From Alphaproteobacteria bacterium (GTDB lineage Bacteria; Pseudomonadota; Alphaproteobacteria; CAAGCB01; CAG-977): a stretch of 64,000 nt of DNA. Location: the NCBI GenBank assembly GCA_900768465.1, contig CAAGCY010000013.1, positions 1-64,000 on the forward strand, in the 5' to 3' direction. This document shows, one piece after another, positions 51,898-60,623 of this stretch. Under the pieces are notes generated by a model. The model had not been told where the DNA came from and searched no databases. It was given only the letters and a program-made list of their open reading frames with translations. The translations under genes and the position numbers were made by a program. Position 1 is the stretch's first letter. Every line of letters begins with the position of its first letter.

Positions 51898-53198
51898 AAG
51901 ATAAACTTTGACAAATCCGATGTTTGAGCCAGCTCTCCGACCTTGTCGCGCACGGTTTGTTTCGTTATCGTTATGATTTCTCCGTTTCGTTCCGAAGCGT
52001 CAAAGCTGATGTCTTCCAGCAATTTTTCCAAAATCGTATGCAATCGGCGCGCGCCGATGTTTTCGACGCTTTCGTTGACTTCGGCGCACAAAGCGGCGAT
52101 TTTGCGCAAAGCGTCGTCATCGAATTCCAGCGTTACGTTTTCGGTTTTCAGCAGCTCTTTGTACTGCATGACAAGGTTGGCTTCGGGTTCGGTCAGAATT
52201 TGATAAAAGTCGTCTTTCGTCAACGCTTTTAATTCGACGCGAATCGGCAGTCTTCCTTGCAATTCGGGCAGTAAATCGGACGGTTTCGCCACATGAAAAG
52301 CCCCCGATGCGATAAACAGAATATGGTCGGTTTTGACCAATCCGTGCTTGGTCGGAACGGTCGTACCTTCAATCAGCGGCAACAGGTCGCGCTGAACGCC
52401 TTCGCGGGAAATATCGGGATTTTTGCCTTCGCTTCTGCCGCAAATCTTGTCAAATTCGTCGATAAAGACGATTGCATTGTTTTCCACGGCTTCAATCGCC
52501 GTTTTGACGACTTTGTCATCGTCGATGAGGGCGTCGCTTTCCTCGGTGATTAAAACATCGTAAGAATCTTTGACGGTCAGTTTTTTCTTTTTGTAAGAAA
52601 CGCCTTTGCCCAACAGATCGCTGAGCGAAAACATACCCATTTGAGCGCCCGGCATGCCCGGAACGTCGAATGTCGGCAAAGTGTTGTTCGGCGCTTCCTG
52701 CACTTCGATTTCGATTTCGCGGTCGTTCAAATCGCCGCTTTCCAGTAGTTTTTTGAACTTTTCGCGCGTTTCAGCTCCCGCGTTTGTTCCGACCAGAGCG
52801 TCCAAAACGCGTTCTTCGGCTTTGGCGCGGGCTTGAGGTTTAACGGCTTCGCGCATTGTTTTACGCGTCATGGTCAGCGAAATTTCGACCAAATCGCGGA
52901 TGATGCTTTCGACATCGCGTCCGACATAGCCGATTTCCGTAAACTTCGTCGCTTCGACCTTGATAAAGGGGGCTTGAGCCAGCTTTGCCAAGCGGCGGGC
53001 GATTTCCGTCTTGCCGACCCCCGTGGGACCAATCATCAGGATATTTTTCGGCACGACTTCCTCGCGCAAAGCGGCAGGCAGCTGGCGACGGCGCCAACGG
53101 TTGCGCAAAGCCACGGCGACGGCGCGTTTGGCGTCTTCTTGTCCGATAATGTGACGGTTCAGTTCGGCGACGATTTCGCGGGGTGAAAGTGTGTTCAT
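51894..53198 (-). CDS. hslU: HslUV protease ATPase subunit HslU
   Basis: An AAA+ unfoldase feeding HslV. The 434-aa protein has N-terminal LSPREIVAELNRHIIGQEDA, Walker A GPTGVGKT (57-64), Walker B IVFIDEFDKI, the I-domain and the C-terminal sensor region IGARRLHTILEKLLEDISF. ATG 53198 matches the family and overlaps the hslV stop as ATGA; the longer frame to 53237 reads through hslV. Confidence 0.97.
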   Translation of the reverse strand: MNTLSPREIVAELNRHIIGQEDAKRAVAVALRNRWRRRQLPAALREEVVPKNILMIGPTGVGKTEIARRLAKLAQAPFIKVEATKFTEIGYVGRDVESIIRDLVEISLTMTRKTMREAVKPQARAKAEERVLDALVGTNAGAETREKFKKLLESGDLNDREIEIEVQEAPNNTLPTFDVPGMPGAQMGMFSLSDLLGKGVSYKKKKLTVKDSYDVLITEESDALIDDDKVVKTAIEAVENNAIVFIDEFDKICGRSEGKNPDISREGVQRDLLPLIEGTTVPTKHGLVKTDHILFIASGAFHVAKPSDLLPELQGRLPIRVELKALTKDDFYQILTEPEANLVMQYKELLKTENVTLEFDDDALRKIAALCAEVNESVENIGARRLHTILEKLLEDISFDASERNGEIITITKQTVRDKVGELAQTSDLSKFIL

Positions 53199-53725
53199 AG
53201 TTTTTCCGTAATGATGTTGTGATTGGTGTAAATGCAAATGTCGGCGGCGATATTCATCGCTTTTTCAACGATTTGTTCGGCGGATTTGTCGCCGTCAACC
53301 AAAGCCAGAGCCGCCGCTTGAGCGAACGCGCCGCCCGATCCGATGCCGATAACGCCGTTTTGCGGTTCCAGCACGTCGCCGTTTCCCGTCAAAACAAGGG
53401 TGATGTCTTTGTCGGCGACAATCATCATCGCTTCCAGTTTGCGCAAATACCGGTCGGTGCGCCAATCTTTGGCAAGTTCGACGCATGCGCGGGTCAACTG
53501 TCCCGAATACTTGTCGATTTTGGCTTCCAGCCGCTCGAACAGCGTGAAAGCGTCGGCGGTTGCGCCCGCAAAGCCCGCAATAATGCTTCCGTCGCCCAAA
53601 CGGCGGACTTTTTTGGCATTGCTTTTCAACACGGTGTTGCCGAAAGTAACTTGTCCGTCGCCCGCAATGACCGTTTGTCCGTCCTTGCGCACGCAAAGAA
53701 TCGTTGTTCCGCGCCAAGATTCCAT
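53195..53725 (-). CDS. hslV: HslUV protease peptidase subunit HslV
   Basis: A threonine peptidase of the proteasome fold, 176 aa. A short propeptide MESWRG precedes the catalytic Thr7 in TTILCVRKD. The GDGQVTFGNTVLK and IGIGSGGAFAQAAA motifs are intact. AAGGAG before ATG 53725. Divergent from hisB, the usual alphaproteobacterial neighbour. Confidence 0.97.
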   Translation of the reverse strand: MESWRGTTILCVRKDGQTVIAGDGQVTFGNTVLKSNAKKVRRLGDGSIIAGFAGATADAFTLFERLEAKIDKYSGQLTRACVELAKDWRTDRYLRKLEAMMIVADKDITLVLTGNGDVLEPQNGVIGIGSGGAFAQAAALALVDGDKSAEQIVEKAMNIAADICIYTNHNIITEKL

Positions 53726-53804
53726 AATTTTAAAGACTCCTTGTTAACTTTTTGACTTTAAGATGGTTTAAAACAGATTCTTGCCGAAAGAAAGGAAAAA
53801 AGCA

Positions 53805-54392
53805 ATGCGTCAAACCGTTTTGGAACGCAACACCGCGGAAACCAAAATCAAAGTCGATATCAATTTGGACGGTACGGGAAAATACGACATCAATACAGGT
53901 TGCGCGTTTTTCGATCATATGCTGGCTCAACTGGCAAGACACGGCTTGATTGATTTGAAAATCACGGCGCACGGCGATTTGGAAGTCGACGCGCACCACT
54001 TGGTCGAAGACGTCGGCATCGTTCTGGGGCAAGCGTTTGCGCGCGCCTTGGGCGACAAAAAAGGCATCAACCGCTACGGCGCGGCGTGTATTCCGATGGA
54101 TGAAGCCTTAAGCCGCTGCGTTTTGGATTTAAGCGGGCGGGGCGTATGCGTTTGGAACGTCGCTTTTCCGACCGAAAAAGTCGGCGAAGTCGATACCGAA
54201 GTGTTCAAGGAATTCTTTGTCGCCGTTGCGGACAATTTAAGGGCGGCGGTACACGTCGAAAGCTTATATGGCGGTAATTCGCACCATATTGTAGAATCGT
54301 GTTTCAAGGCGTTTGCGCGCGCTTTGCGCCACGCGGTCGAATTTGATGAAAGGGCGAGGGATGTTCTGCCCTCGACAAAAGGGGCTTTGTAA
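53805..54392 (+). CDS. hisB: Imidazoleglycerol-phosphate dehydratase
   Basis: HisB dehydrates IGP, the product of HisHF, in histidine synthesis. The 195-aa monofunctional form has the metal-binding histidine motifs FFDHMLAQLARHG, DAHHLVEDVG and NSHHIVESCFKA. ATG 53805 has AAGGA eight bases upstream and matches the family start. In many alphaproteobacteria hisB is followed by hisH-hisA-hisF; here a flavodoxin follows and hisHF lie at 2.6-3.9 kb. Confidence 0.97.
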   Translation: MRQTVLERNTAETKIKVDINLDGTGKYDINTGCAFFDHMLAQLARHGLIDLKITAHGDLEVDAHHLVEDVGIVLGQAFARALGDKKGINRYGAACIPMDEALSRCVLDLSGRGVCVWNVAFPTEKVGEVDTEVFKEFFVAVADNLRAAVHVESLYGGNSHHIVESCFKAFARALRHAVEFDERARDVLPSTKGAL

Positions 54393-55003
54393 TGAAATAC
54401 TTTTTATATATTTTGCTTTTGGCTGTTGTTGTCGCGGGAGCGGCGGGATTGCGGCACTTGTACCGCGTATCCGCGGCGAACAAGCGTGAAATGGCGCAAT
54501 ACGCGGGAAAATCCGCCGAAATCAAAAAAGATTTAGGCAGGGTTTTGATTGTGTATTACTCGCTGACGGGACACACCAAAGAAATCGCCGATAAAATTCA
54601 AACAATGACGAACGCGGATATTTTCGGATTGGAAACAGCGAAACCTTTGCCGACGGGGGCGAAACTCCACTTAACGGTCAAAGACCAGCTGAAAACGAAA
54701 AAATATCCCGCTTTGAAGCAGCTGCCCGATTTGACGGGATACGACGTCGTTTTTGTCGGCGCGCCCATCTGGTGGTACACGGCGGCGACGCCCGTTCTGT
54801 CGTTTTTGGAACAGGCGGATTTTCAAGGGGCGAAAGTCGCGTTCTTTTCCACGCAGGGAAGCAATCGCGGCACGTTTTTGCAGGATGTTGAGGCTCTGAC
54901 CAAAAACGCGCAAATTCTGCCCGACGCGTCGTTTAACAATATGGGCAAAGAATACGACGCGGCGGTCAACGCCAAAATCGCGGCGTGGATTAACGGATTG
55001 TAA
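54392..55003 (+). CDS. Membrane-anchored flavodoxin-like protein
   Basis: A 203-aa protein with an N-terminal transmembrane or signal-anchor segment (about 3-20) and a flavodoxin domain from about residue 50. The FMN phosphate loop reads YYSLTGHTKEIA (56-67), and GAPIWWYTAATP contributes the aromatic FMN stacking region. Similar proteins are often annotated as flavodoxin/NADPH-dependent FMN reductase-like. The start codon overlaps the last base of the hisB stop, so it is co-transcribed with hisB. Whether the domain faces the cytoplasm or the periplasm is unclear. Confidence 0.82.
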   Translation: MKYFLYILLLAVVVAGAAGLRHLYRVSAANKREMAQYAGKSAEIKKDLGRVLIVYYSLTGHTKEIADKIQTMTNADIFGLETAKPLPTGAKLHLTVKDQLKTKKYPALKQLPDLTGYDVVFVGAPIWWYTAATPVLSFLEQADFQGAKVAFFSTQGSNRGTFLQDVEALTKNAQILPDASFNNMGKEYDAAVNAKIAAWINGL

Positions 55004-55011
55004 GAATTTGA

Positions 55012-55044
55012 AAAGGCGGGAAAATCTCCCGCCTTTGAATTTTT
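55012..55044. terminator. Terminator between the flavodoxin gene and convergent rho
   Basis: AAAGGCGGGA (55012-55021) pairs with TCCCGCCTTT (55027-55036) around a 5-nt loop, followed by GAATTTTT. Confidence 0.85.
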
Positions 55045-55068
55045 GAACAAACGTATCCGATGTTTTTT

Positions 55069-56322
55069 TTAAGAATTCATCGCTTCGAAAAAGTCGTGAT
55101 TGTTTTTCGACTGTTTCAGCTTTTCCATTAAAAATTCCATGGCGTCCGCCGCGCCCATCGGCATCAGAATACGGCGCAAGACCCACATTTTCGACTGCGT
55201 GTTTTTATCGACCAGCAATTCTTCCTTGCGCGTGCCGGATTTGGTGATGTCAATCGCGGGGAAAATACGCTTGTCGGACACTTTGCGGTCCAAGATGATT
55301 TCCGAATTGCCCGTGCCTTTGAATTCTTCAAAGATGACTTCGTCCATGCGCGATCCCGTGTCAATCAAAGCGGTGGCGATAATGGTCAAAGAACCGCCTT
55401 CTTCGATATTGCGCGCCGCGCCGAAAAAGCGTTTGGGACGCTGCAAAGCGTTCGCGTCGACGCCGCCCGTCAAAACCTTGCCCGAACTGGGAACGACCGT
55501 GTTGTACGCGCGCGCCAAGCGGGTAATGGAATCCAGCAAAATCACGACATCGCGCTTGTGTTCGACCAAGCGTTTGGCTTTTTCGATGACCATTTCGGCG
55601 ACTTGGACGTGACGGGAAGCGGGTTCGTCAAAGGTCGAGCTGATAACTTCGCCTTTAATCGAACGGCTCATTTCCGTTACTTCTTCGGGGCGTTCGTCAA
55701 TCAACAGCACAATCAGATAGATTTCGGGGTTGTTCTGCGTAATCGCGTGGGCGATGTTTTGCAGCATCACCGTTTTACCCGTGCGGGGCGGAGCGACAAT
55801 CATGCCGCGCTGTCCTTTGCCCTGCGGACAAATCAAGTCGATGATGCGCGACGTCATATTTTTGTTGTCCAAATCGTTTTCCATTTTAATCTTTTCCGTC
55901 GGGTGCAACGGCGTCAGATTGTCGAAATTGATACGGAAACGAACGTTTTCGGGATCGGTAAAGTTGACTTTGGAGATTTTGGCAAGCGCAAAGTACTTTT
56001 CGCCGTCCTTGGGGGCGCGGATTTCGCCTTCGACCGTATCGCCCGTGCGCAAACCGAACTTTTTGACCTGAGACGGGGAAACGTAAATATCGTCCGATCC
56101 CGCCAGATAGTTCGATTGCGGCGAACGCAAAAAGCCGAATCCGTCGGGCATGACTTCGATAACGCCTTCGTCCATCAAAACTTCGTCGTTTTTGGACACT
56201 TGTTTCAAAATCGCGAACGTCAAGTCTTGCGTGCGCATGGTCGAAGCGTTTTCAACGCCCATTTCTTCAGCCAAGCTTAACAGTTCGGCGGGAGATTTCT
56301 TTTTCAAATCTTTTAAATGCAT
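55069..56322 (-). CDS. rho: Transcription termination factor Rho
   Basis: A hexameric RNA helicase ending transcription. The 417-aa protein has an N-terminal Rho_N helix-extended-loop (LKKKSPAELLSLAEEMG), the RNP motif DGFGFLR (60-66), Walker A APPRTGKT (177-184), the Q-loop DERPEEVTEM and the R-loop. It lies immediately left of the proposed origin, reading away from it. Confidence 0.98.
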   Translation of the reverse strand: MHLKDLKKKSPAELLSLAEEMGVENASTMRTQDLTFAILKQVSKNDEVLMDEGVIEVMPDGFGFLRSPQSNYLAGSDDIYVSPSQVKKFGLRTGDTVEGEIRAPKDGEKYFALAKISKVNFTDPENVRFRINFDNLTPLHPTEKIKMENDLDNKNMTSRIIDLICPQGKGQRGMIVAPPRTGKTVMLQNIAHAITQNNPEIYLIVLLIDERPEEVTEMSRSIKGEVISSTFDEPASRHVQVAEMVIEKAKRLVEHKRDVVILLDSITRLARAYNTVVPSSGKVLTGGVDANALQRPKRFFGAARNIEEGGSLTIIATALIDTGSRMDEVIFEEFKGTGNSEIILDRKVSDKRIFPAIDITKSGTRKEELLVDKNTQSKMWVLRRILMPMGAADAMEFLMEKLKQSKNNHDFFEAMNS

Positions 56323-56435
56323 GAGTGTGTCTGTGATGTTGAGGGAAGATCAAGCGGGAATCCGCTTTGAAAAGATAACTTTATTTAGCCGCTTTCGGTT
56401 TCTCCGTCAAGGGTAAAAGCGGCGTCAGCCGCGCC

Positions 56436-56746
56436 TAAAATATTAAATATTAAAAAAAGTAGTAGTGGGTAGTAGAGCCTGTGGATAAGTCGGACGCAAT
56501 TTTATCCACACCTTTTGAACAGAGTTGTTCACGGCAAAGTTATTCGTAACCCGGCTGTTTTCAAAGCAAAGCGACTCGTCGATTCTGTGGCGAGTCGAAC
56601 AACCGTGTGGATAAAGGGGATAACTTTTGACCGCCGTTTTGCCCGTTTGCTGAAAAAAAATTACGCACAGATGCATAAAAAACAGGACAATTTTGCATAA
56701 AAGGGATAAAACTAAAGAAGGGACGATTTTGTCAGACTTATACACA
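56436..56746. other. oriC: Probable chromosomal replication origin oriC
   Basis: The 437-bp rho-maf gap has no gene but holds an origin-like layout. There is an AT-rich stretch at 56436-56458. TAG trinucleotides lie at 56460-56465 and 56470-56475 (DnaA-trio-like). Three perfect DnaA boxes are present: TGTGGATAA 56480-56488, TTATCCACA 56502-56510 and TGTGGATAA 56606-56614. TTATACACA (56738-56746) and weaker TTACGCACA (56661-56669) are variants. Neighbouring genes read away from it on both sides, and parAB with parS lies within 6-14 kb. Confidence 0.88.
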
Positions 56747-56759
56747 GGAGTTTTGAAAA

Positions 56760-57350
56760 ATGTTGATATTGGCCTCTCAAAGCAAAAGCAGGCAAGAATT
56801 GTTGGATGCCGCAGGGGTTGATTTTACCAGCGTTTCCGCCCAAATCGACGAAGAAGCGATTAAAAGCGAAATGCGTGCTTTAAACGCGTCCGCCAAAGAA
56901 ACCAGCATGCGTTTGGCGGTTGAAAAAGCAATGGCGGTGTCCGAAAAATATCCGTCGGCGTATGTTATCGGCGCGGATCAAATTCTGGATTTGAACGGTG
57001 AATGGTTTTCCAAGCCCGAAAACCTCAGCATCGCGCACAAGCATTTGAAAAAACTTCGCAATAAAACGCATTTGCTGGTCAACGGCGCGGCGGTCGTCAA
57101 AAATCAAAAGGTGATTTGGTGCGAAAACTCTGTCGTGCAAGTCGCCATGCGCGACTTTTCCGATAATTTCCTTGACGAGTATTTGGCGGAAGCGGGCGAG
57201 GAAGTCTGCGATTCCGTCGGCGCGTATTATTTGGAAGACTTGGGCGCGCAGCTGGTTAAATCGGTCGAAGGCGACTTCTTTTCCGTACTGGGGTTGCCTT
57301 TGCTGCCGCTGTTGGAATGTCTGCGTTCTTGCGGAGAGTTGAAAAAATGA
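56760..57350 (+). CDS. maf: Maf-type nucleoside triphosphate pyrophosphatase
   Basis: A 196-aa house-cleaning pyrophosphatase removing non-canonical or modified NTPs. It starts LILASQSKSRQELL (signature SxSxRR, here with KSR) and has VIGADQILDLNG and VGAYYLEDLGAQL. It is the first gene right of the proposed oriC and overlaps aroE as ATGA. Which Maf subfamily it belongs to cannot be told by eye. Confidence 0.93.
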   Translation: MLILASQSKSRQELLDAAGVDFTSVSAQIDEEAIKSEMRALNASAKETSMRLAVEKAMAVSEKYPSAYVIGADQILDLNGEWFSKPENLSIAHKHLKKLRNKTHLLVNGAAVVKNQKVIWCENSVVQVAMRDFSDNFLDEYLAEAGEEVCDSVGAYYLEDLGAQLVKSVEGDFFSVLGLPLLPLLECLRSCGELKK

Positions 57351-58144
57351 TCAAAGCCGGCGTTATCGGCTTTCCGATTAACCATTCCAAATCGCCGACG
57401 ATTCATAATTATTGGCTGAAAAAGTACGGCATAAACGCGTCTTATGACAAATACGAAGTTCGCGAGATTGACCGTTTTATGGAAAATGCGCGGGATTTTG
57501 CGGGATTTAACGTAACCGTGCCTCATAAAACGGCGGTTATCCCCTTTCTGGACGATTTGTCCGAACAGGCGCGCAAAGCGGGGGCGGTCAACACCGTTGT
57601 TGTGCGTTCCGACGGGACATTGTACGGACATAACACGGACGGCATCGGCTTTGTCGCCAATGTTTCGGCGCGCAATCCCGCTTTTGCTTTGAAAAACAGC
57701 GTCGTTTCCGTGTTGGGAACGGGCGGCGCGGCGCGCGGAATCTGCGCGGCAATGACCGAAGCGGCGGAAATCCGGCTGGTGTACCGCACGCTTGAAAAAG
57801 CGCAGAGCCTTAAAAAAGCTATCGGGGATAATGTCGTCCTTGTTCCGTGGGCGGACAGGCAATCGGTCTTGAAAGACACGGATTTGCTGGCAAACGCAAC
57901 GACGCTGGGCATGAACGGATTTGACGAACTGGACATCGACTTGACGCCGTTGAAGCCGTCGGCAACGGTTGCGGATTTGGTCTACGCGCCGCTGAAAACA
58001 AAACTGTTGGAGCAGGCGGAACAAAAAGGATTTGTCACAGCGGACGGATTGGGCATGCTGTTGGAGCAGGCGCGCCCCGCTTTTCAGGCGTTTTTCGGCA
58101 TTCTGCCCGAAATTACGGACGAACTGCGGGCGTTGGTCGCATGA
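57347..58144 (+). CDS. aroE: Shikimate dehydrogenase
   Basis: AroE reduces 3-dehydroshikimate with NADPH. The 265-aa protein has NHSKSPTIHN (12-21), NVTVPHK with catalytic Lys61, the NTDG aspartate Asp98 and the nucleotide loop GTGGAARG (124-131). ATG 57347 overlaps the maf stop; an in-frame start at 57317 would extend into maf and lacks support. Confidence 0.95.
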   Translation: MIKAGVIGFPINHSKSPTIHNYWLKKYGINASYDKYEVREIDRFMENARDFAGFNVTVPHKTAVIPFLDDLSEQARKAGAVNTVVVRSDGTLYGHNTDGIGFVANVSARNPAFALKNSVVSVLGTGGAARGICAAMTEAAEIRLVYRTLEKAQSLKKAIGDNVVLVPWADRQSVLKDTDLLANATTLGMNGFDELDIDLTPLKPSATVADLVYAPLKTKLLEQAEQKGFVTADGLGMLLEQARPAFQAFFGILPEITDELRALVA

Positions 58145-58716
58145 TTATCGGATTGACGGGTGCGATGGGCGCGGGCAAAACAACAACGGCGGGCTTGATG
58201 AAGGAATTAGGCTGGACGGTTTTTGACGCGGATGCGGAAATTCACGCGCTGATGACAGACAAAGCGGTTGTCGCCGCATTTGCCGAACAAATCCCGCAAA
58301 GTGTTGTCGGCGGCGTTGTCGATCGCGCTGTTTTAAGCCGTTTGCTGGCTGAAAAACGGCTGACGACGGCGGAATTGGAAGCTTTGCTGTATCCGTTTTT
58401 GCGGCGCAAAGCCGACGCTTTCATTACTGCCAATCCCAACGGCGTTTTGGACGTGCCTTTGCTGTTTGAAGCGGGGTGGGACAAGCTGTGCGGCAAAATA
58501 ATTTACGTTACCGCCGCGCCCGAAGTGTTGAAACGGCGGGTTTTCGCCCGTCCGAATATGACGGATGAGAAATATAAGGTTTTAACCGGCCGTTTTTGGT
58601 CGGAACGGGATAAAATTTCACGCGCCGACTACGTTATCCACACCGAAGGCGGAACGGAACCCGTCAAAGCGCGTTTGAAGCAGATAAAGGAAGAATTATG
58701 CGCGAAGTTGTGTTAG
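58141..58716 (+). CDS. coaE: Dephospho-CoA kinase
   Basis: The last step of CoA synthesis. A 191-aa P-loop kinase with GLTGAMGAGKTTT (4-16), FDADAEIHAL, DVPLLFEAGWD and a C-terminal helical lid. ATGA overlap with aroE, and its end overlaps dnaQ by 19 bp. The maf-aroE-coaE-dnaQ block next to the origin is conserved in alphaproteobacteria. Confidence 0.96.
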   Translation: MIIGLTGAMGAGKTTTAGLMKELGWTVFDADAEIHALMTDKAVVAAFAEQIPQSVVGGVVDRAVLSRLLAEKRLTTAELEALLYPFLRRKADAFITANPNGVLDVPLLFEAGWDKLCGKIIYVTAAPEVLKRRVFARPNMTDEKYKVLTGRFWSERDKISRADYVIHTEGGTEPVKARLKQIKEELCAKLC

Positions 58717-59390
58717 ATACGGAAACGACGGGACTTGACCCGTACAAAGGTCACCGTCTGGTTTCAATCGGATGTGTCGAGCTGGAAAACCACATGCCGA
58801 CGGGCAGCAAGTATTATCAGCTGATTAATCCCGAACGCGACGTGCCGGAGGAAGTCGTCAAAGTTCACGGCTTGACCAACGAAATTTTGGACAAGGAGCC
58901 GCCGTTTCGGGATATTGTCGATGAATTTCTGGCCTTTATCGGGGATTCGCCGCTGGTCATTCACAACGCCGAATTCGATATGAAGTTCATTAACGCCGAA
59001 CTTTCATGGCTGAAACGCGACCCGATTCCCATGGACAGGGCAATCGATACGCTGCTGATTGCGCGTCAAAAATTCCCCGGATCGCGCGTCAATCTGGATG
59101 AACTGTGCCGCCGTTTCGGCGTTGACAACTCCAAACGCACGACACACGGGGCTTTGCTGGACTCTGAACTGCTTGCCGATGTGTATCTGGAGCTGCTGGG
59201 CGGCAAAGAACCCGCTTTTCTGTTTGACGACAAAAAGAAAAACGCGCTGGAAATCAAAGCCGCGGAAAAGGCTGACATACAAACGAAAAAGCCTCGGATT
59301 GAACCGCGTCCTCCCGTTTTTTTGGAAGGCGAACTGGAAAATCACGAGGCTTTCGTCAAAAAACTGAAAAATCCGATTTGGCTCAGTTGA
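58698..59390 (+). CDS. dnaQ: DNA polymerase III epsilon, 3'-5' exonuclease
   Basis: The proofreading subunit, 230 aa. ExoI DTETTGLD (7-14), ExoII HNAEFDMKF and ExoIII HGALLDSELLADVY supply the four acidic metal ligands and the catalytic His. The C-terminal tail would bind the alpha subunit. It overlaps coaE, and its 3' end overlaps secB by 8 bp on the other strand. Confidence 0.95.
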   Translation: MREVVLDTETTGLDPYKGHRLVSIGCVELENHMPTGSKYYQLINPERDVPEEVVKVHGLTNEILDKEPPFRDIVDEFLAFIGDSPLVIHNAEFDMKFINAELSWLKRDPIPMDRAIDTLLIARQKFPGSRVNLDELCRRFGVDNSKRTTHGALLDSELLADVYLELLGGKEPAFLFDDKKKNALEIKAAEKADIQTKKPRIEPRPPVFLEGELENHEAFVKKLKNPIWLS

Positions 59391-59868
59391 GTGTTTTGTT
59401 TTCTTCGGCTTTCTGTTTCTGCAATTCAGCCAAACGCTGATGGTACAATCCCACAAAGTCGATCGGATTTATCATCAAAGGCGGGAATCCGCTTTCGCGC
59501 GTCAAATCGGCGATGATGTTGCGCACGAACGGGAACAGCAGACGCGGAATTTCAATCAGCAAAACCGGTTCGACGTGTTCGGCGGGAACGTTGACCGTCG
59601 CCATACAGCCGTATTCGACTTCACACAAAAAAGCTACCTTGTCTTCGACCTTGGCTTCGGCTTTAATTTTTAAAGCGACCTGAAACAAAGCGTCCTGCAG
59701 TTTGCTTGCCTGAACGTCGACGGACACCGCGATTTCGGGATTTGTTTTCAATTCGGTGAAAATTTGCGGGACATGCGGCGCTTCGAACGAAATGTCCTTG
59801 ACGAATTGCGCGTTAATTGTGATGGCGGGTTGCTGTTGAGTATTGTTTTCGGTTTGATTTTCAGTCAT
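59383..59868 (-). CDS. secB: Protein-export chaperone SecB
   Basis: SecB holds preproteins unfolded for SecA. The 161-aa protein has the family core QFVKDISFEAPHVP, FLCEVEYGCMATV and EIPRLLFPFVRNIIADLTRE with GFPPLMINPIDF. GGAGA before ATG 59868. It is the only minus-strand gene right of the proposed origin. Confidence 0.97.
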   Translation of the reverse strand: MTENQTENNTQQQPAITINAQFVKDISFEAPHVPQIFTELKTNPEIAVSVDVQASKLQDALFQVALKIKAEAKVEDKVAFLCEVEYGCMATVNVPAEHVEPVLLIEIPRLLFPFVRNIIADLTRESGFPPLMINPIDFVGLYHQRLAELQKQKAEENKTLN

Positions 59869-59942
59869 AGTATTCTCCTGATTTGAAAATTATCCTACTG
59901 TATCCCATTCGGGACGGAATTGAAAGACGGAAGGTTAAAAAT

Positions 59943-60623
59943 ATGCAGCAGTTTCAATTTATGGACATTGTTTTTCTGGGAATCATTGTTTTGCTGTTGA
60001 TAAACCGGTTGCGCAGCGTTTTGGGAACGCGACCCGAAAAGGACGAAACGCCGCAGCCTTCCAAAGTCGTGGATATTTCCGAATACAGAACGCTGGAAAA
60101 CAATGTTGAAGTTCGTTTGGAACAGGACTTGAGCGCGGCGGGCGATTTTGAAAAGGATGCGGAAATTTTGCAGACCTTGAATAAAATCAAGGAAGCTCAT
60201 CCGACGTTTGACTTGGCAGACTTTATGCACAAAGCTCCGCGCGCGTTCGAATATATCGCTCAGGCGTTTGCCAAAGGCAACAAAACGGACTTGTCCCCGA
60301 TGTTGTCGCGCGATATTTACAAACGGTTTGAAAAAGTCATCGATGACCGCGCCGCGCGCAAGGAAACGGCGGAATTCAGCCTTATCGGTTTCAAAAGCAT
60401 CAAATTGACGCAGGCGAATTTGATTGGCAATCTGGTTGAATTGACCGTCGAATTTGAAACCGAACAGACAAATATTTTGAAAAACGAACAGGGTGAAGTC
60501 GTTTTGGGCGATCCGACTTATATCGAAACGGTAACGGACGTTTGGACGTTCCGCCGCGATATGAAATCGTCCAGCCCCGTTTGGGTGCTGACGGCAACGC
60601 ATCACAAAACGCCCGCAGAATGA
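59943..60623 (+). CDS. Tim44/TimA domain protein
   Basis: A 226-aa protein with an N-terminal membrane helix (about 8-24), an acidic linker and a C-terminal Tim44-like (NTF2-fold) domain: FDLADFMHKAPRAFEYIAQA, LSRDIYKRFEKVIDDR and VTDVWTFRRDMKSSSPVWVL. The bacterial homologue of mitochondrial Tim44 sits beside secB and mltA in alphaproteobacteria. A role in membrane protein handling is inferred. ATG 59943 is chosen as the start of the membrane helix. ATGA overlap with mltA. Confidence 0.9.
   Translation: MQQFQFMDIVFLGIIVLLLINRLRSVLGTRPEKDETPQPSKVVDISEYRTLENNVEVRLEQDLSAAGDFEKDAEILQTLNKIKEAHPTFDLADFMHKAPRAFEYIAQAFAKGNKTDLSPMLSRDIYKRFEKVIDDRAARKETAEFSLIGFKSIKLTQANLIGNLVELTVEFETEQTNILKNEQGEVVLGDPTYIETVTDVWTFRRDMKSSSPVWVLTATHHKTPAE

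Noticed and set aside
56436..56458. CtrA-type site in oriC (TTAA-N7-TTAA)
   Set aside because: The two TTAA motifs there are separated by three bases, not seven; the sequence is better explained as the AT-rich unwinding region.
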